This document shows positions 32,212-40,737 of a stretch of 41,749 nucleotides of DNA, piece after piece. Every line of letters begins with the position of its first letter. Position 1 is the first letter of the stretch. The stretch covers positions 1 through 41,749 of the forward strand of contig JADLFN010000033.1 of assembly GCA_020845475.1 (NCBI GenBank), in the 5' to 3' direction. Both the position numbers and the translations under genes were made by a program. The stretch comes from Planctomycetota bacterium. Lineage in GTDB: Bacteria > Planctomycetota > UBA8742 > UBA2392. The notes below the pieces were generated by a model. The model saw nothing but the letters and a program-made list of their open reading frames with translations. It was not told the origin of the DNA and did not search any database.

Positions 32212-32592
32212 TCACCAGTCGCCGAGCCCGCTCATCAGCATGCCGAGATCGGCGACTGTGCGCTCGTGGAGGGCCTTGAGGAATCTGGCGGCGGCGGGCT
32301 GGTCGTCCACTTCGTCGATGACTTCTACGACCTGATAGTGGTCCAGCCGCAAGTCAGCCACAAGCCGATCCCTGGGCCGCAGACGATCAACAGGCACACG
32401 CAGCAGCTTCGCCACTTTTGTTGCGGCCGCAAAAGCCGGATCGCCTGTGTTCCAGATCTCGGGCTTGCGGCGCATCAGGTGCCGGCGGCTCAAGCGCCCC
32501 ATCAGCAAGATGAAACCGAACATCAGCGCCGGGCCAATGACCAACGCACCCAGCATCAGCGCGTTATCAAGTGTGAAGATCGTCAGCAGCAT
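32212..32592 (-). CDS. Membrane-anchored acyl-carrier-like protein lacking the Ser
   Basis: A 126-residue protein. Residues 8-32 are one membrane segment, followed by a basic stop-transfer region (RLSRRHLMRRK). Residues 55-110 have the length and pattern of an acyl carrier protein, with VADLRLDHYQVVEVIDEV (78-95) aligning to the DLGLDSLDxVEL phosphopantetheine site. The attachment Ser is replaced by His85. It therefore cannot carry a pantetheine arm if the alignment is right. It may be a structural or binding relic. Its stop codon lies at the end of the porin gene, convergent and without a spacer. Confidence 0.6.
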   Translation of the reverse strand: MLLTIFTLDNALMLGALVIGPALMFGFILLMGRLSRRHLMRRKPEIWNTGDPAFAAATKVAKLLRVPVDRLRPRDRLVADLRLDHYQVVEVIDEVDDQPAAARFLKALHERTVADLGMLMSGLGDW

Positions 32593-32604
32593 GGCGACAG
32601 AATA

Positions 32605-33330
32605 TCACGAACGCGCCCAGGCAATGCCTTGCTCCAAGGCCGCGCGCGCCTGGGCCTTTGTGCCATGAAAGCGCCGGCCATGGCCGGGCAGCACCCAATT
32701 GAACTCATAGGCGCGCAGCTTTTCGAGCGAGCGCACCACTTCGGGCCACGAATGCCAGCAGGCGTCGCGAAAGCCGTACAGATGGCCGCGCCGCGGCGAC
32801 CAGGCAATGTGATCGCCGCCAAACAGGAAGCTCTCCGCAGCCCCCTTGAAATGCAGGCAGCAAGAGCCGCGCGTGTGGCCGGGCGTGGGAATCACGCTCA
32901 AGCCCGGCTCCAGCTCAAACGCGGCTTCGCCCGTGGGCTTGAGCTCGACGTCGCGAGTGGAGCCGTGCACGTCGTCAGAGTGCAGCACGCGCTTGCAGGA
33001 AAAGTGCGCGGCCCATTTGGCGTGGTCAGCGACGTCGTCCTGGTGCGTGAGAAAAAGCCATTTGATGCCGCCCAGCGCCTCGATGCGTTTGACCAAAGGC
33101 GCGGCAAAGCGCGACGGGTCGCCCGTGGCCTCGGCCAGCGCGGCTGCGAAAGTCCCGCTGGGGTCATCGATTTCAATGGCCGAGAACCGGGCCATGGCGC
33201 CGTCAAAGAGAACGCGGCTCTGCAAAGCCTCGCCAAAGGCCAGATAGCTGGTCTGCGTCGTGCGCAGGCCGTTTTCATCAATCTGGCCAACGCAGGAGTT
33301 GAGCTGATCCTCGCAGCGCCAGAAACACAC
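32605..33330 (-). CDS. Metallo-beta-lactamase-fold hydrolase
   Basis: A 241-residue protein from GTG 33330. Metal motif FLTHQDDVADH (93-103), a form that replaces HxHxDH and is known in a bacterial MBL subfamily, then PTPGHTRGS (about 147-155), FGGDH (about 168-172), FRDACWHSWPE (about 187-197) and LPGHGRR. Two metals are likely bound. The substrate is unknown; a thioester or lactone hydrolase role would be typical. The N-terminal 60 residues align poorly with the family, so the true start could be slightly different. It is followed by the acyl-carrier-like gene with a 12-base gap, possibly one operon. Confidence 0.8.
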   Translation of the reverse strand: MCFWRCEDQLNSCVGQIDENGLRTTQTSYLAFGEALQSRVLFDGAMARFSAIEIDDPSGTFAAALAEATGDPSRFAAPLVKRIEALGGIKWLFLTHQDDVADHAKWAAHFSCKRVLHSDDVHGSTRDVELKPTGEAAFELEPGLSVIPTPGHTRGSCCLHFKGAAESFLFGGDHIAWSPRRGHLYGFRDACWHSWPEVVRSLEKLRAYEFNWVLPGHGRRFHGTKAQARAALEQGIAWARS

Positions 33331-33364
33331 CAGTCGCCGCAGAATCCGCTTCCAGAGTCGCCGT

Positions 33365-33397
33365 AAAAGTAGCCTGACACCTTTTTAGGTTCCTGAT
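33365..33397. repeat. Degenerate REP-like fragment
   Basis: The text GCCTGACACCTTTTT resembles the right arm of the hairpin at 14578-14629 (CCTGACCCCTTTTCC). No good second arm is present, so this may be a decayed copy. Confidence 0.35.
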
Positions 33398-33457
33398 GGC
33401 GGCAAAGTAAGGTAGTTTTTTGGAAATTCGGGCGCCCCACCAAGCTCGGCGCGAACG

Positions 33458-35287
33458 CTACTTCTTTGCGAGCAGTTGAGCGAACTCAATGGCCTGACTT
33501 TCCGGTTGCTGGCGGTCGACGATGCGTCCGCTCATCAGTTCATCGAGCCATGGTTTGGGCTTCAAAGCGAATTGCGCGCGAATGGCGGTGGTGCGCGACG
33601 CAAGAGATGGTTCCATGCAAACCGCAGCGCCAAGGATCCTGTAGACATTGGTCGTCTTGATGGAAAGCGTCCCCTCGGCCAACATTGACTCGATCCGTGA
33701 AACGGCCAGCCTCGGCGAGATCAATGCGATACCGAAAAGCAGCCCCGAGCGGTTCTCGTCGTCTGTAATTTCTTCAAGAAGCAGCGGGAATTGGGTGGCG
33801 ACACCTTCTTGGGAGAGGCGACACATTGAACGCCAGACAGCCTCCCACAATCCCGTCAAGCTGCCGGGTGTCTTGAGCAAGTTACACAGAGTCCGACGCA
33901 GAACTGGAAACGGAGCGTCCTCTAAGCCCCATAAATGAATAATGGCGATGAAACGCGTGTCCGGCAACTCCCGTGTGCTTTCCGCGATTTCGGACAATGT
34001 TCTCGCTATCTCAGCTGCTTGTTCTTCACTCCACGCGAACGCCCCCACGCCGACACAAGCCGCCCCGCGCGTCAGAGAATCATCGGAATGCAGCCACTCC
34101 AAAGTCAACTTCCGTGCGCGCGGCTCGTCACTGTGCCGGAGCAGAACCAAGCCCATGCCTTTTGCCCAGGAGCTATCGGAACGGCCAAGCAAGACCCTTA
34201 CCAGTTCAGCGGCCGCGGCTTCGTCAAGAGACGAACGGCAAACTGAAATAACGTAAAAGATTGCATTGCCGCTTTGATTTGCTTTGAAAGCCTGCAAAAG
34301 CCATTGGAGAAGGGTTCGCCGAGCGTCGGCGCTTCGCCAAGATGCATCGACCCATTGAGAGTCATTGTCGTTTGCATCCAGCCACACATCGGCCAGGCCT
34401 TTGAGTGCGCCACCTCGATTTGTCGTCAGCGCGGCTTGAGCAATGTCCGACACTTCACTCATGGGCCACTGGATCAAACGCGCGAACAGGCTGGACTCTA
34501 ACGCCTCGTCTCCAAATGGCTGATCTATCAAGTTGGACGAGATCATTCCGAGAGCGGTCGGTGTCGGAGAAACTGCTCGGAGCAACCATTCCAAACTGGT
34601 CATCGAAAGCAGCGACAAGCCGAGACTACGTCCCTGGAGAAGAGTGGAAGACAATATCTCTGAAATTGCTTCACGCGCCGGAATCGATCGTTTCCATCCA
34701 CTGCTAACGAAGAACGACCCCGAAGTCAGAACACGCAAGCATACTTCGATGTTGCTGCTCTGTCGATACTCTAGCCCGGAGAATGATTTGATCCACGCCT
34801 CCGGTTGCAACATCATGCCTAAACACTTGCCGATTTCCCCCAAAGTTGCGTGAAGTAGCTCAGGGTCTTCAATTGGCAGGCGAGTCAGATCAATGGATGA
34901 AATCCAGGATGGAAAGCGCTCCATTTCGCCCTGATAGTCCCATGATGCAAACAGCTCCGCGAGGAGCTTGCGCTCATGAACATGGTTTTCCATGTCAGCG
35001 ATGTCTCTGTTGATTTGTTCAAAGGCTGCCCAGCGCTTCTCGAATTGTTGCTCGTCGGTAGCGAAAGTTGACTCATTTTCAGCCCCACTCGTTGGTTGCG
35101 AGAAAACGGCATTGGGGTTGATGTCTGGCGTGCTACGCGAGGTTGGAGAATAGTTAATGTCAGGCCGAGGAGCGAAAAGACAGTGCTTGCTTGCAAGTGT
35201 CGCTGTAACCAGCGCTCCAACAAGTAGGAGTCCTGTGAACCCGGCGCATACAAACGAAACCCATCCTCTTGCAAAGCAACCGCTCAT
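33458..35287 (-). CDS. Membrane-anchored helical-repeat protein, third gene of capsid-like operon 2
   Basis: A 609-residue protein starting at ATG 35287, one base after the upstream stop, with AAGAGGGG as ribosome-binding site. This is preferred to a longer frame to 35413 that overlaps the preceding gene. Residues 8-33 are a single membrane segment (WVSFVCAGFTGLLLVGALVT). Residues 34-75 are low-complexity Ser/Pro/Asn. Residues 75-609 are nearly all alpha-helical, with repeated A/L-rich pairs reminiscent of HEAT or ARM repeats, mostly acidic. There is no catalytic motif. I do not recognise a family. The gene appears lower in G+C than its neighbours. Its position suggests that it links a capsid-like shell to the membrane; this is inference. 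Confidence 0.75.
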   Translation of the reverse strand: MSGCFARGWVSFVCAGFTGLLLVGALVTATLASKHCLFAPRPDINYSPTSRSTPDINPNAVFSQPTSGAENESTFATDEQQFEKRWAAFEQINRDIADMENHVHERKLLAELFASWDYQGEMERFPSWISSIDLTRLPIEDPELLHATLGEIGKCLGMMLQPEAWIKSFSGLEYRQSSNIEVCLRVLTSGSFFVSSGWKRSIPAREAISEILSSTLLQGRSLGLSLLSMTSLEWLLRAVSPTPTALGMISSNLIDQPFGDEALESSLFARLIQWPMSEVSDIAQAALTTNRGGALKGLADVWLDANDNDSQWVDASWRSADARRTLLQWLLQAFKANQSGNAIFYVISVCRSSLDEAAAAELVRVLLGRSDSSWAKGMGLVLLRHSDEPRARKLTLEWLHSDDSLTRGAACVGVGAFAWSEEQAAEIARTLSEIAESTRELPDTRFIAIIHLWGLEDAPFPVLRRTLCNLLKTPGSLTGLWEAVWRSMCRLSQEGVATQFPLLLEEITDDENRSGLLFGIALISPRLAVSRIESMLAEGTLSIKTTNVYRILGAAVCMEPSLASRTTAIRAQFALKPKPWLDELMSGRIVDRQQPESQAIEFAQLLAKK

Positions 35288-35288
35288 C

Positions 35289-35798
35289 CTAGAACCCCTC
35301 TTCTTGCTCATCGTCGGTCGGCGATTCTTTCTTTGACTTCTTCGCCTTCTCGCAATGTGCCTTACGCTCCGCTTCGATCTCTTGCCACCGATCAAACGCG
35401 GTCTTTTCGGCATCTTTCAACTTCCGGATCTGCTGATCCTTGAGTCGTATTTCGCTTTGGAGCTTAGACACCGAATCTTGATCCACCTTTGGCAGTTTCG
35501 CTAATTCTTGCTTCGTTGGCGGATCTGAAAGGCCAAGTTGCGTCCGCATACGCAGGTAGTCAGATTTCAATCCGTTCAACTCCTCAGTAGCCCTTTCCGC
35601 CTCTTTGTTGAGGGCGTCTGAAGCAGCCACCATCGCGTGTTCTCGATCGTAGAATTTCAGCTTCTCCTTCTCATCTTCCGTGAGCGGTCCGCTAGGTTTC
35701 TCCTTCGGTGTCGTCAACACGTTGTCGGAATTGGCAAGCCGCGTTGGGCAACCAATAACGGGGCCAATTCCAGCCTGCTGGATCAAGGTCAGTTCCAA
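35289..35798 (-). CDS. Coiled-coil protein, second gene of capsid-like operon 2
   Basis: A 169-residue protein from a TTG start at 35798. The start is supported by a very strong AAGGAGG that overlaps the stop codon of the capsid-like gene, so translation is coupled. Residues 40-155 are a long charged coiled coil (Glu/Lys/Arg with Leu/Ala at heptad positions) with a short Pro break near 100. The C-terminus is acidic (PTDDEQEEGF). No signal or membrane segment. It differs in sequence from the 212-residue protein of operon 1, but occupies the same place and also contains a coiled coil. A scaffold or linker role is a guess from context. Confidence 0.8.
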   Translation of the reverse strand: MELTLIQQAGIGPVIGCPTRLANSDNVLTTPKEKPSGPLTEDEKEKLKFYDREHAMVAASDALNKEAERATEELNGLKSDYLRMRTQLGLSDPPTKQELAKLPKVDQDSVSKLQSEIRLKDQQIRKLKDAEKTAFDRWQEIEAERKAHCEKAKKSKKESPTDDEQEEGF

Positions 35799-35814
35799 GG
35801 TTCAGCCTCCTTCC

Positions 35815-36786
35815 TTACAAGGGCGTGATGTTGGCGAGGCGGCTGACGGCGCCCGCGCTGCCGTAGGCGATGCCCATGGGCCAGATCACCGACACAGCGT
35901 TACGCGAGGACAACGTTCCGGCGTCAGCACTGGGGTCGTTAGACGGCGTGATAGGGATGTGGCGCTTGACGAACATATCGCCGCGCCTCACTTGTGGCAT
36001 GATCAACTGCAAGCCGTGGCCCGGCGTATGGTGGCCGTTGTCGCCCATCACCATGAAATACACGTTTTCACCTTCGGGCGGCACTTCCATAGCATCGTTA
36101 ATGTACCACGGCACGCCGTGAATGCTGGGAACTCTCGCAAGCCGCGTTCCCGTGCGCGGGTCGGGCACCTCGATTTCGGCGTACACGATGTCCTGGTTAG
36201 CCGCGCGCATCAGGTTCAGGTAGCGCTTGAGCGAACCGGTGCGGCCCATGATCGCGTTGGGGTAGCCCTCGTTGTCCACGACACTGAAAAACGCGTCGTC
36301 AAACTGTTGCAGCGTGGGCACGCCGCCAACGGTCACGGTCATGTTGGCGGGCACGAGGCTGCGCAATCCTGCGAACTCGCCGTCGTTGCCGGAAATGCCC
36401 GATTCGAGCAGCCGGAAACCCTCGTACATGCACTGGCGGCAGGCTTTGGCGTACTGGGCGTCGATCACGTCGTTGATCGAGGATGTGTATTTATCGATCG
36501 CACTCTCGCACGACTGGTACATCGTGGCCGGAGCGCCGAAGTCAAACACGCGCTCCTGCCAGCTATCGAAGCTCTGATCCGTGTAGTCCTTGCACTGGCC
36601 AAGCGGATAGGCGAAGGGAATCGGATTGCCCGCCGGGTCGGTCAGGCTGTTGAACTTGAGGCTCTTGCCATCGACCCAGGTAATCGGACAGACCAGCCCG
36701 AACTGAAGCTTGACCGGCCAGTTTTCAAGTAGCCACTTGGCTACTTTCTCTTCCGCAAGCGCCTGCGCGAAGCTGCCTAAAGACAT
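35815..36786 (-). CDS. HK97-fold (SU10-like) major capsid-like protein, copy 2
   Basis: A 323-residue paralog of the protein at 790-1779. ATG 36786 gives the same N-terminal spacing (ENWPVKLQ at 21-28 against ENFPWKLQ at 24-31). Shared landmarks: DNEGYPNAIM (171-180, identical numbering), GVPWYIND (224-231), VYFMVMGD (242-249), GDMFVKR (269-275) and the closing WPMGIAYGS strand. The helical spine is at 98-128, followed by ESGISGNDGEFAGLRSLV, a segment typical of SU10-type capsids. Six Cys residues are present. It is the first gene of a tight three-gene operon with the promoter at 36837-36867. Base composition is host-like. A shell subunit role is expected; particle formation is untested. Confidence 0.75.
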   Translation of the reverse strand: MSLGSFAQALAEEKVAKWLLENWPVKLQFGLVCPITWVDGKSLKFNSLTDPAGNPIPFAYPLGQCKDYTDQSFDSWQERVFDFGAPATMYQSCESAIDKYTSSINDVIDAQYAKACRQCMYEGFRLLESGISGNDGEFAGLRSLVPANMTVTVGGVPTLQQFDDAFFSVVDNEGYPNAIMGRTGSLKRYLNLMRAANQDIVYAEIEVPDPRTGTRLARVPSIHGVPWYINDAMEVPPEGENVYFMVMGDNGHHTPGHGLQLIMPQVRRGDMFVKRHIPITPSNDPSADAGTLSSRNAVSVIWPMGIAYGSAGAVSRLANITPL

Positions 36787-36836
36787 GTGAACCCCGACGG
36801 TACAGGTTGAAAGGGCGGGTGAACCAACGTGACTAA

Positions 36837-36867
36837 AACCTACCCCGCAAAAAAAAAAACTTGTCAA
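36837..36867 (-). promoter_or_regulatory. Promoter of capsid-like operon 2 with a T11 spacer tract
   Basis: A perfect TTGACA (36867-36862), AG, eleven T, GCGGGG and TAGGTTT (-10 TAGGTT at 36842-36837). Spacing is 19 bases. The start would be near 36830 with a leader of about 44 bases. The block GCGGGGTARGTTT is shared with operon 1, while the homopolymer base differs. Confidence 0.65.
36849..36859. repeat. Homopolymer tract, 11 A on plus / 11 T on minus
   Basis: Eleven identical bases inside the promoter spacer of capsid-like operon 2. It occupies the same place as the G12 tract of operon 1. Confidence 0.9.
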
Positions 36868-36987
36868 CCTGTTTAACAACAAGATTTCTCACCGCCTGAA
36901 GCGGTGTCGGGTAGAATGTGTGCAATTTCGCGGAAAGTGATGCAGTGCGTGCGAACGAGCAACGACGTTAGCACCCGGTCGCCCGCA

Positions 36988-38898
36988 TCAGTGATTCGTC
37001 GCGAACTCGGTGGTCATCAATAGCGCGAACAGTACGTCTTCCCAGGCTTGTTCGACCTTGCTGCCGGCCCTTACGGTTTCGCTGATGTATTCGAGGGTGC
37101 GTTTGGTTTCGGCTTCGGTGGCCTTGCGGGCGAGCACTCTAAGATAAAGGGCCTGCACGCGGTCCTTGGGCTCTTTGTTGCCCTTGATGATCTCGTAGAT
37201 CGGCTGGCCGCGCTTGTACTCGCTGATCTTGCTTGTGAGCCCGCCGTTCATCACCTGCAATGCCTGGTCGATGGTGAGCGTGAACGATTCTGCGTCCATC
37301 ATTTCGTCGTCGCTTGAGCGCGAAGCGTAGGTGGCACTGAGCGTGCGGCGCAGAAACCATTCGTCGGGCATTTCCTTGTAGAGCGCCTCGAACTTGTCGA
37401 GCGCTTCGAGGTCGAATTTCTTGGTTTTCTTCACCTCTTCCTTCGCCGCTTTTTTGGCTTCCTTCTTTTCTTCCTTCGTCATTTCGCCGTCTTTCATGCC
37501 CTCGCCCTCGACCATGGGCTTTTCTTCTTTCGCCTTTTCTTTCTCTTTGGCTTGCTCGTCGGCTTGCCGTTGCGCTTCTTTGCGCACGCGATCGAAGTTC
37601 ATTCCCGAGCGCTTGCGGGCTTCGCGCAGGCTGCTGACGTCTGTGGTCAGCGCCAGCAGCGCGCCGAAGAACTGCTCGGGGCTGAGCTGCTTGACGGGGT
37701 AGCTGGCGTAGTGCCACGTTTCAACGTTGCCCTCTTTGCGCGCGCCGCCGCCGCTTGAAAGCTGATAGGTGCGGCTCTTGAGAATGACACGATAGAAGCG
37801 GCGCAGATCAAACTTGGAGGCCAGCAAATCATCGCCCAGCGCCTCGAGCAATTCCGGGTGTGAGGGGTGATTGTAACTATTGAAATCATCGATCGGGTTT
37901 TGCAGCCCCTGCCCGAAAATGAAGCTCCAGAAACGGTTGGCCAGGTAGCGGCGCGTTTGCTTGTTTTCCGGCGCAATCACCCACTTGGCGTAAGCCGCGC
38001 GCAAAAGGGTGGTGTCCTCGAGCTTGACGGCCTCGCCGAAGAGGTGCTTGGGGCTCTGGTACAAAAGGCGTTCTTCGAGTTCCTTGCGGCGCTTTTCATC
38101 GAGTTTCTTGAGGTCGGCTTCGCTCGGCTTTTTTCCCAGGCGCACGCGGTCGTCCACGATGATGGCGTTGGCGGGCTCGGTGTTTCCGTCCTGGCGGATG
38201 CGCACGCCGATGAAAAAGCTGGCCACGCCGGCGAAATCGGCGGTGGTCAGTTCTTCGTAAGGATGCTTGTGGCACTGCGCGCACTGGATCTGCACGCCGG
38301 TGAAGTGCTTGCTGGCCAGCCCGGCGAAATCGGGCGCGCGCTGTTCGTTCTTGGCGGCCCAGTAGCCCACGGCGGGGTTATCGCTCATTTTGCCGCTGGC
38401 GGTGAGGATGTCGTACACGAGGGTGTCAAAGCCCTTGCCGGCGTTGATCTGGCGCGCCATCCACACGCCCAGCAGGTGGTCGGCGCCGGCGCGTTGCTTT
38501 TGCGCGCGGCCGAGCAGGATTGGAAGCCATTGATCGGCGATGTGGCGGCCAAAGCGCGGGTCGGCCACGAGCGCGTCGATCAGTTTTTCGCGCTTGCGTT
38601 CATCGGTGTTTTCGGCAAAGGCAAGAATCTCTGCGGGCGTGGGCGGGCCGCCGGTGATGTCAAAATAAACGCGGCGCAGGAATTCTTCATCGGTGCTGCG
38701 CTGTGCGGGCGTGACGCCGTCGCGCTCCCACACCTTGGCGATTTCGCCATCGAGGCGCGCCGTCAGCGCGGCTTCGCTGTCGCCAGTCACGGGCTTGGCA
38801 GGCCCCATGGGGTCATCTTCGGCGCCAGATGAAACGGCCAGCAGCGCGCAAACTGAGGCGGCTGCAAGCAGGAGTAACGGCCAGCGAAGACGGGTCAT
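36988..38898 (-). CDS. DUF1549/DUF1553 secreted protein with CxxCH (PSCyt type), copy 1
   Basis: A 636-residue planctomycete-type protein. Residues 1-25 are a signal peptide. DUF1549 covers about 45-260, starting with SDEEFLRRVYFD-like TDEEFLRRVYFDITG (69-83), and contains QCAQCHKHPYE with the heme-type C206-x-x-C209-H210. The DUF1553 region begins near YLANRFWSFIFGQGL and ends EDVLFALLMTTEFATNH. Between them lies a Lys/Glu-rich stretch (about 430-480). The function of this family is not established; linkage to sulfatases and surface complexes is common in planctomycetes, but no DUF1501 partner is present. It lies 9 bases after its paralog, with AAAGG as ribosome-binding site; one operon. Confidence 0.9.
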   Translation of the reverse strand: MTRLRWPLLLLAAASVCALLAVSSGAEDDPMGPAKPVTGDSEAALTARLDGEIAKVWERDGVTPAQRSTDEEFLRRVYFDITGGPPTPAEILAFAENTDERKREKLIDALVADPRFGRHIADQWLPILLGRAQKQRAGADHLLGVWMARQINAGKGFDTLVYDILTASGKMSDNPAVGYWAAKNEQRAPDFAGLASKHFTGVQIQCAQCHKHPYEELTTADFAGVASFFIGVRIRQDGNTEPANAIIVDDRVRLGKKPSEADLKKLDEKRRKELEERLLYQSPKHLFGEAVKLEDTTLLRAAYAKWVIAPENKQTRRYLANRFWSFIFGQGLQNPIDDFNSYNHPSHPELLEALGDDLLASKFDLRRFYRVILKSRTYQLSSGGGARKEGNVETWHYASYPVKQLSPEQFFGALLALTTDVSSLREARKRSGMNFDRVRKEAQRQADEQAKEKEKAKEEKPMVEGEGMKDGEMTKEEKKEAKKAAKEEVKKTKKFDLEALDKFEALYKEMPDEWFLRRTLSATYASRSSDDEMMDAESFTLTIDQALQVMNGGLTSKISEYKRGQPIYEIIKGNKEPKDRVQALYLRVLARKATEAETKRTLEYISETVRAGSKVEQAWEDVLFALLMTTEFATNH

Positions 38899-38907
38899 GG
38901 CGAGCCT

Positions 38908-40737
38908 TTAGTGGTTGGTCGCAAATTCCGTGGTGGCGATCAGGGCAAAGAGGACATCCTCCCAGGCGCGGGGCGAGCTCTTCTCGGCGCGCACGTGGGC
39001 GAGCATCTTGCGCGCTTCGGCGCTGGTGGGCTTGCGGCCGAGCGCGGCCAGGAACAGCGCATCAAGACGTTCTTCGTCGTCCTTAATCTTCGTGAGCAAG
39101 GCGGTGATGATGGAGCCGCGCCCGGAGGCGGAGAGGCGGTTGGTGACATCACCGTTCATGACGGCCAGGGCCTGGTCGATGGTTTGCGTGAAAGAGTCGC
39201 CCTCCGTCATTTCGTCGTCGGTGGAAGCGGTGGCATAGCGCGAGGCGAGCACGCGGCGCATGTACCATTCGCCAGAGATATCCTCGAACTGCGCCTCGAA
39301 CTTCTTGAGAGCTTCCTCGTCGAAGTTGTAGTCGCGCATGTTGTCTTTTTCGCCGTCTGCTTTTTTCTCTTCGCCCTTTTCATCCTGGCGCTTGAGGCGC
39401 TCGTAGCGCTGGCGAACTTGAGCGTATGGGTTTGCGCTTTGCTTGAACATGCGGCCGAGGTCCGCGCCGCCGGCCAGCGTGACGAGTGCGCCCATGAACT
39501 GCTCGGGGTTGAGCTGCTTGACGGGGTAATGGGCAAAGTGCCAGGCCTCGGGCTTCTTGCCGCTCGCGGGTTTGCTGGAGAGCTGGTAGGTGTTTGATTT
39601 CAGCGCGGCCCGGAAGAAGCGCTTCACCTGCCAGCCATTTTTCGAGAAGTCTTCACCCAGCGCTTCCAGAAGTTCGGGGTGGCTGGGTGAATTGAACGAG
39701 TTGAAATCATCGACAGGGTTGAGCAGACCCGAGCCAAACACGAAGCTCCACAGGCGGTTGGCCAGATAGCGCGGCGTTTGTTTGTTTTCGGGGCCGATCA
39801 TCCACTTGGCCAGGATCGGGCGCCACAGCGTGCGGTCGGTGGTTTTTACCTCGTTGCCACCCAGCAGCTTGGGCTTGTTGAACTTGCGCAATTCCTCGAG
39901 GCGCTGCTTGGCCTCGGCGGGCAGCTTGCTTTCGTCGCCCATGGCGCGGCGCGGCACCTGCGGCTCGTCCACCAGGGTTGGATTGACAGGTACGTTGCGC
40001 ACGTTCACGCGCAGGTTGGAGGCCACAAAGATGCTGGCGACGCCGGCGAAATCGGCCTCGGTCCATTTCTCGTAGGGGTGCTTGTGGCACTGCGCACACT
40101 GGATCTGCACGCCGGTGAAGTATTTCGTCAGGTTGCCGGTCATATCGACGGGCTTGTACTGGTTGCCGCCCGCCGCGAGGTAAGCCGCGACGGCGGGGTT
40201 GTCCGCCATGCTGCCGGTGGCCGTGACGACGTCGTAGATGATGTTCTGAAAGCCATCGCCCTTGTTGATGCGCTGGGCAATCCAGTTGGCGAGCGTGATG
40301 CTGCCGCCGGAGAGGTCGCGCTGGGAGCGGCCCATCATGATCACGGACCAAAGGTCGCCAATGTGGCGGCCAAAGCGCTCATCGGCCACGAGCTTGTCGA
40401 TGAGCTTGCTACGCTTGGCTTCATCCTTGTCAGCGTAAAACGCCACGGCTTCGTCGTAGCTGGGCGGCACACCGAGAGTATCGAGATAAACGCGGCGCAG
40501 GAATTCTTCGTCGGAGCAGCGCTCGGCGGCTTTGATGCCGTCGCGCTCCCAGACCTTCTTGATTTCGCGGTCGATCAGCGCCGTCAGTTCGCTTTCGTTG
40601 TCGCCGGTTACGGGTTTTTCGGGCGTGGCGGTGTCCTTGGCGTCCTGCGCCTGGGCCTCACCCAGCGAAAGAACGGCAAAAAACGCGCCCGCACCCAGCA
40701 TCAGTGCGGCGAGGAAAAGCGGCTTGCGTCCAACCAT
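38908..40737 (-). CDS. DUF1549/DUF1553 secreted protein with CxxCH (PSCyt type), copy 2
   Basis: A 609-residue paralog of the downstream gene with the same domain order. The start is taken at ATG 40737 because a signal peptide (ending AQA, about residue 30) begins there; a TTG at 40770 is less likely. SDEEFLRRVYLD is at 75-86 and the CxxCH is C214-x-x-C217-H218. The DUF1553 part carries YLANRLWSFVFGSGL and ends EDVLFALIATTEFATNH. A TAGAAT -10 candidate lies at 40775-40770. Residues 425-460 are Lys/Glu-rich. The two proteins are a tandem duplication that has diverged considerably. Heme binding is possible but not proven. Confidence 0.9.
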   Translation of the reverse strand: MVGRKPLFLAALMLGAGAFFAVLSLGEAQAQDAKDTATPEKPVTGDNESELTALIDREIKKVWERDGIKAAERCSDEEFLRRVYLDTLGVPPSYDEAVAFYADKDEAKRSKLIDKLVADERFGRHIGDLWSVIMMGRSQRDLSGGSITLANWIAQRINKGDGFQNIIYDVVTATGSMADNPAVAAYLAAGGNQYKPVDMTGNLTKYFTGVQIQCAQCHKHPYEKWTEADFAGVASIFVASNLRVNVRNVPVNPTLVDEPQVPRRAMGDESKLPAEAKQRLEELRKFNKPKLLGGNEVKTTDRTLWRPILAKWMIGPENKQTPRYLANRLWSFVFGSGLLNPVDDFNSFNSPSHPELLEALGEDFSKNGWQVKRFFRAALKSNTYQLSSKPASGKKPEAWHFAHYPVKQLNPEQFMGALVTLAGGADLGRMFKQSANPYAQVRQRYERLKRQDEKGEEKKADGEKDNMRDYNFDEEALKKFEAQFEDISGEWYMRRVLASRYATASTDDEMTEGDSFTQTIDQALAVMNGDVTNRLSASGRGSIITALLTKIKDDEERLDALFLAALGRKPTSAEARKMLAHVRAEKSSPRAWEDVLFALIATTEFATNH

